This document shows, one piece after another, positions 62,801 to 64,000 of a stretch of DNA of 64,000 bases. Source of the DNA: Smittia aterrima. Taxonomy: Eukaryota; Arthropoda; Insecta; Diptera; Chironomidae. The position numbers and the translations under genes are program-made. Under the pieces are notes generated by a model. It was not told the origin of the DNA. It saw nothing but the letters and a program-made list of their open reading frames with translations, and did no database searches. The DNA lies in assembly GCA_033063855.1 (NCBI GenBank), contig CP093830.1, positions 8,432,854 to 8,496,853 of the forward strand. The letters run 5' to 3'. The stretch's first letter is position 1; every line of letters begins with the position of its first letter.

Positions 62801-64000
62801 TATTAATTTTGATGTATAACTTTCTATTTTTATTCATCGAGGTGAAACTCATGGAAAACGTTGGAAGGCGAGAGAAAGAAATGTGGGAGTGGGTTGAGGA
62901 TTAGAAATCTTCTTAATATTCATAAATATTCATCCGGATGTGAGGAGGGGAATTGGAAGAAGGAGGCGAATATCACTCATTCGAAAATGTGAAAATAAAT
63001 GTTATAAATGACATAAGATTCGTCATCGTCTTTCGTATTTTATTTGTAGTTCGCCTTCTTCCTCTCACTCACTCTCTCGCTCCTCTTCTAAAAGCATACG
63101 TGAATAGAAGTCATGACATTTGTTTGTCATTTCTCGTTCTACTTTCTTAGTTCAAAGTCGAAACCCCCTCGCCATTAAAAATCACAACCATCATCATGTT
63201 GCCCTCAAAGCCAGATAAAAGGAGCAAAACTTTTTCTGTTTTTAATTGCGTTGATAAAAAACGATGAACGAAAGAGACATCACATTATATTCTAGATATT
63301 CCTCCTCGTACGTCGTTCTCGTATGTTTCGTCAAACAACCGGAAAAAAAATCTCGTCTTTGGGAAATTTATGAAAATTTTAATAAATGAACTTTCGAAAG
63401 TTTTTCCTTTTATATCAAACAAAGAAAAGACGAAGCAGCGAGTGGAAACTTCAAAACAATATTTACAAGCAAGAGACTTTGACATGATGCGAGTGAACGA
63501 TATGTTTGAAATGAAATTTTTATCATCATCTGATGAGAAACTTATATTTGTCTTTTGTGCGAAAGAAACAGATTTTCATCAAATTAATTTATTACATCGT
63601 ATTGCAAATATTATTTCGCATCGTCTAACGAGTAGATCCAGATTGAAGCGTCGACGAACCAAGAGTTAAACGATCAACAGAACGGCAACACTAACAAACA
63701 GCAAAGTCTCTCATTTAACTAAGATATTTTTCTTATCAAACTCGCTTATGATGTTTATCAACACATCTTCATCATCGTCACAGCTCGCGGCGCGTCTCCA
63801 CTTTCCTCACAAAAGCAGCAACAACGAGTTTGCAATCGACGGGAAAAAAAGTAAATTAATTTTTAATATTAATTTGAGAAAGTTTGTGCTGTTCATGTTT
63901 GAACAATTTAACAGATGAATCTACGCCACGAAAAAGATATTTTGCGACGTGAAAAGCGAGATAAAATTTAATGTCGAAATGATAATTAGTTTAAATAGAA
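56830..64000. other. 7.2-kb region with no recognisable gene
   Basis: A TTCGTTATCTT motif at 56856-56866 marks a third copy of the Kazal repeat unit edge. Beyond it I find only AT-rich DNA, a (CA)n microsatellite at about 62768-62784, CT/GA-rich tracts (for example 63060-63078), and weak frames. The longest credible frame, 63370-63669 (99 codons), shows no family signature. Exons of a gene beyond the right edge cannot be excluded. Confidence 0.45.

Noticed and set aside
63370..63669. 99-codon frame on + near the right edge
   Set aside because: Mixed charged peptide without any motif; kept only as a remark because the window ends close by.

Overview
The window is nuclear DNA of an insect, most likely a fly. 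Protein-coding genes have typical metazoan homologues with GT-AG introns, many only about 45-65 nt long. Intergenic DNA is long and AT-rich. The arthropod-type microRNAs miR-317, miR-277 and miR-34 lie in order on one strand. A nematoceran fly such as a midge is my guess from gene style, but nothing here fixes the species. Gene models were built by hand from reading frames and splice sites; several first exons, split start codons and small 3' exons are too short to stand out as open frames.

Layout. 1-1214 (-): the first 385 codons of the ciliary/flagellar coiled-coil protein CFAP157, running off the left edge. 1.2-21.4 kb: a region without protein genes that holds the microRNA cluster mir-317 (12.8 kb), mir-277 (18.1 kb) and mir-34 (19.1 kb), all on +, presumably processed from one long transcript. 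21.4-23.7 kb (-): an INO80D-like chromatin-remodelling subunit in five coding exons. 26.9-31.5 kb (+): a secreted type-B carboxylesterase whose signal-peptide exon lies 1.6 kb upstream of its catalytic exons. It is convergent with POLR3C (RNA polymerase III subunit RPC3, -, 31.7-33.3 kb). 33.8-36.3 and 36.9-38.9 kb (-): two tandem SLC44/choline-transporter-like paralogues with the same exon architecture.

39-53.5 kb: a long region without recognisable protein genes, containing one tRNA on - (anticodon CCU, 10-nt intron). 53.5-54.7 kb (-): a single-pass membrane protein with leucine-rich repeats. 56.0-56.8 kb (+): two tandem Kazal-type protease-inhibitor genes with duplicated TATA-like/initiator promoters. 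57-64 kb: no gene recognised.

The genes do not form one pathway. The main interest lies in the intact mir-317/277/34 cluster with a variant miR-34, the two tandem duplications (SLC44 and Kazal), an INO80D version lacking the N-terminal zinc-finger pair of the human protein, and several undescribed hairpin-forming inverted repeats in noncoding DNA. No clear new biological system was seen.
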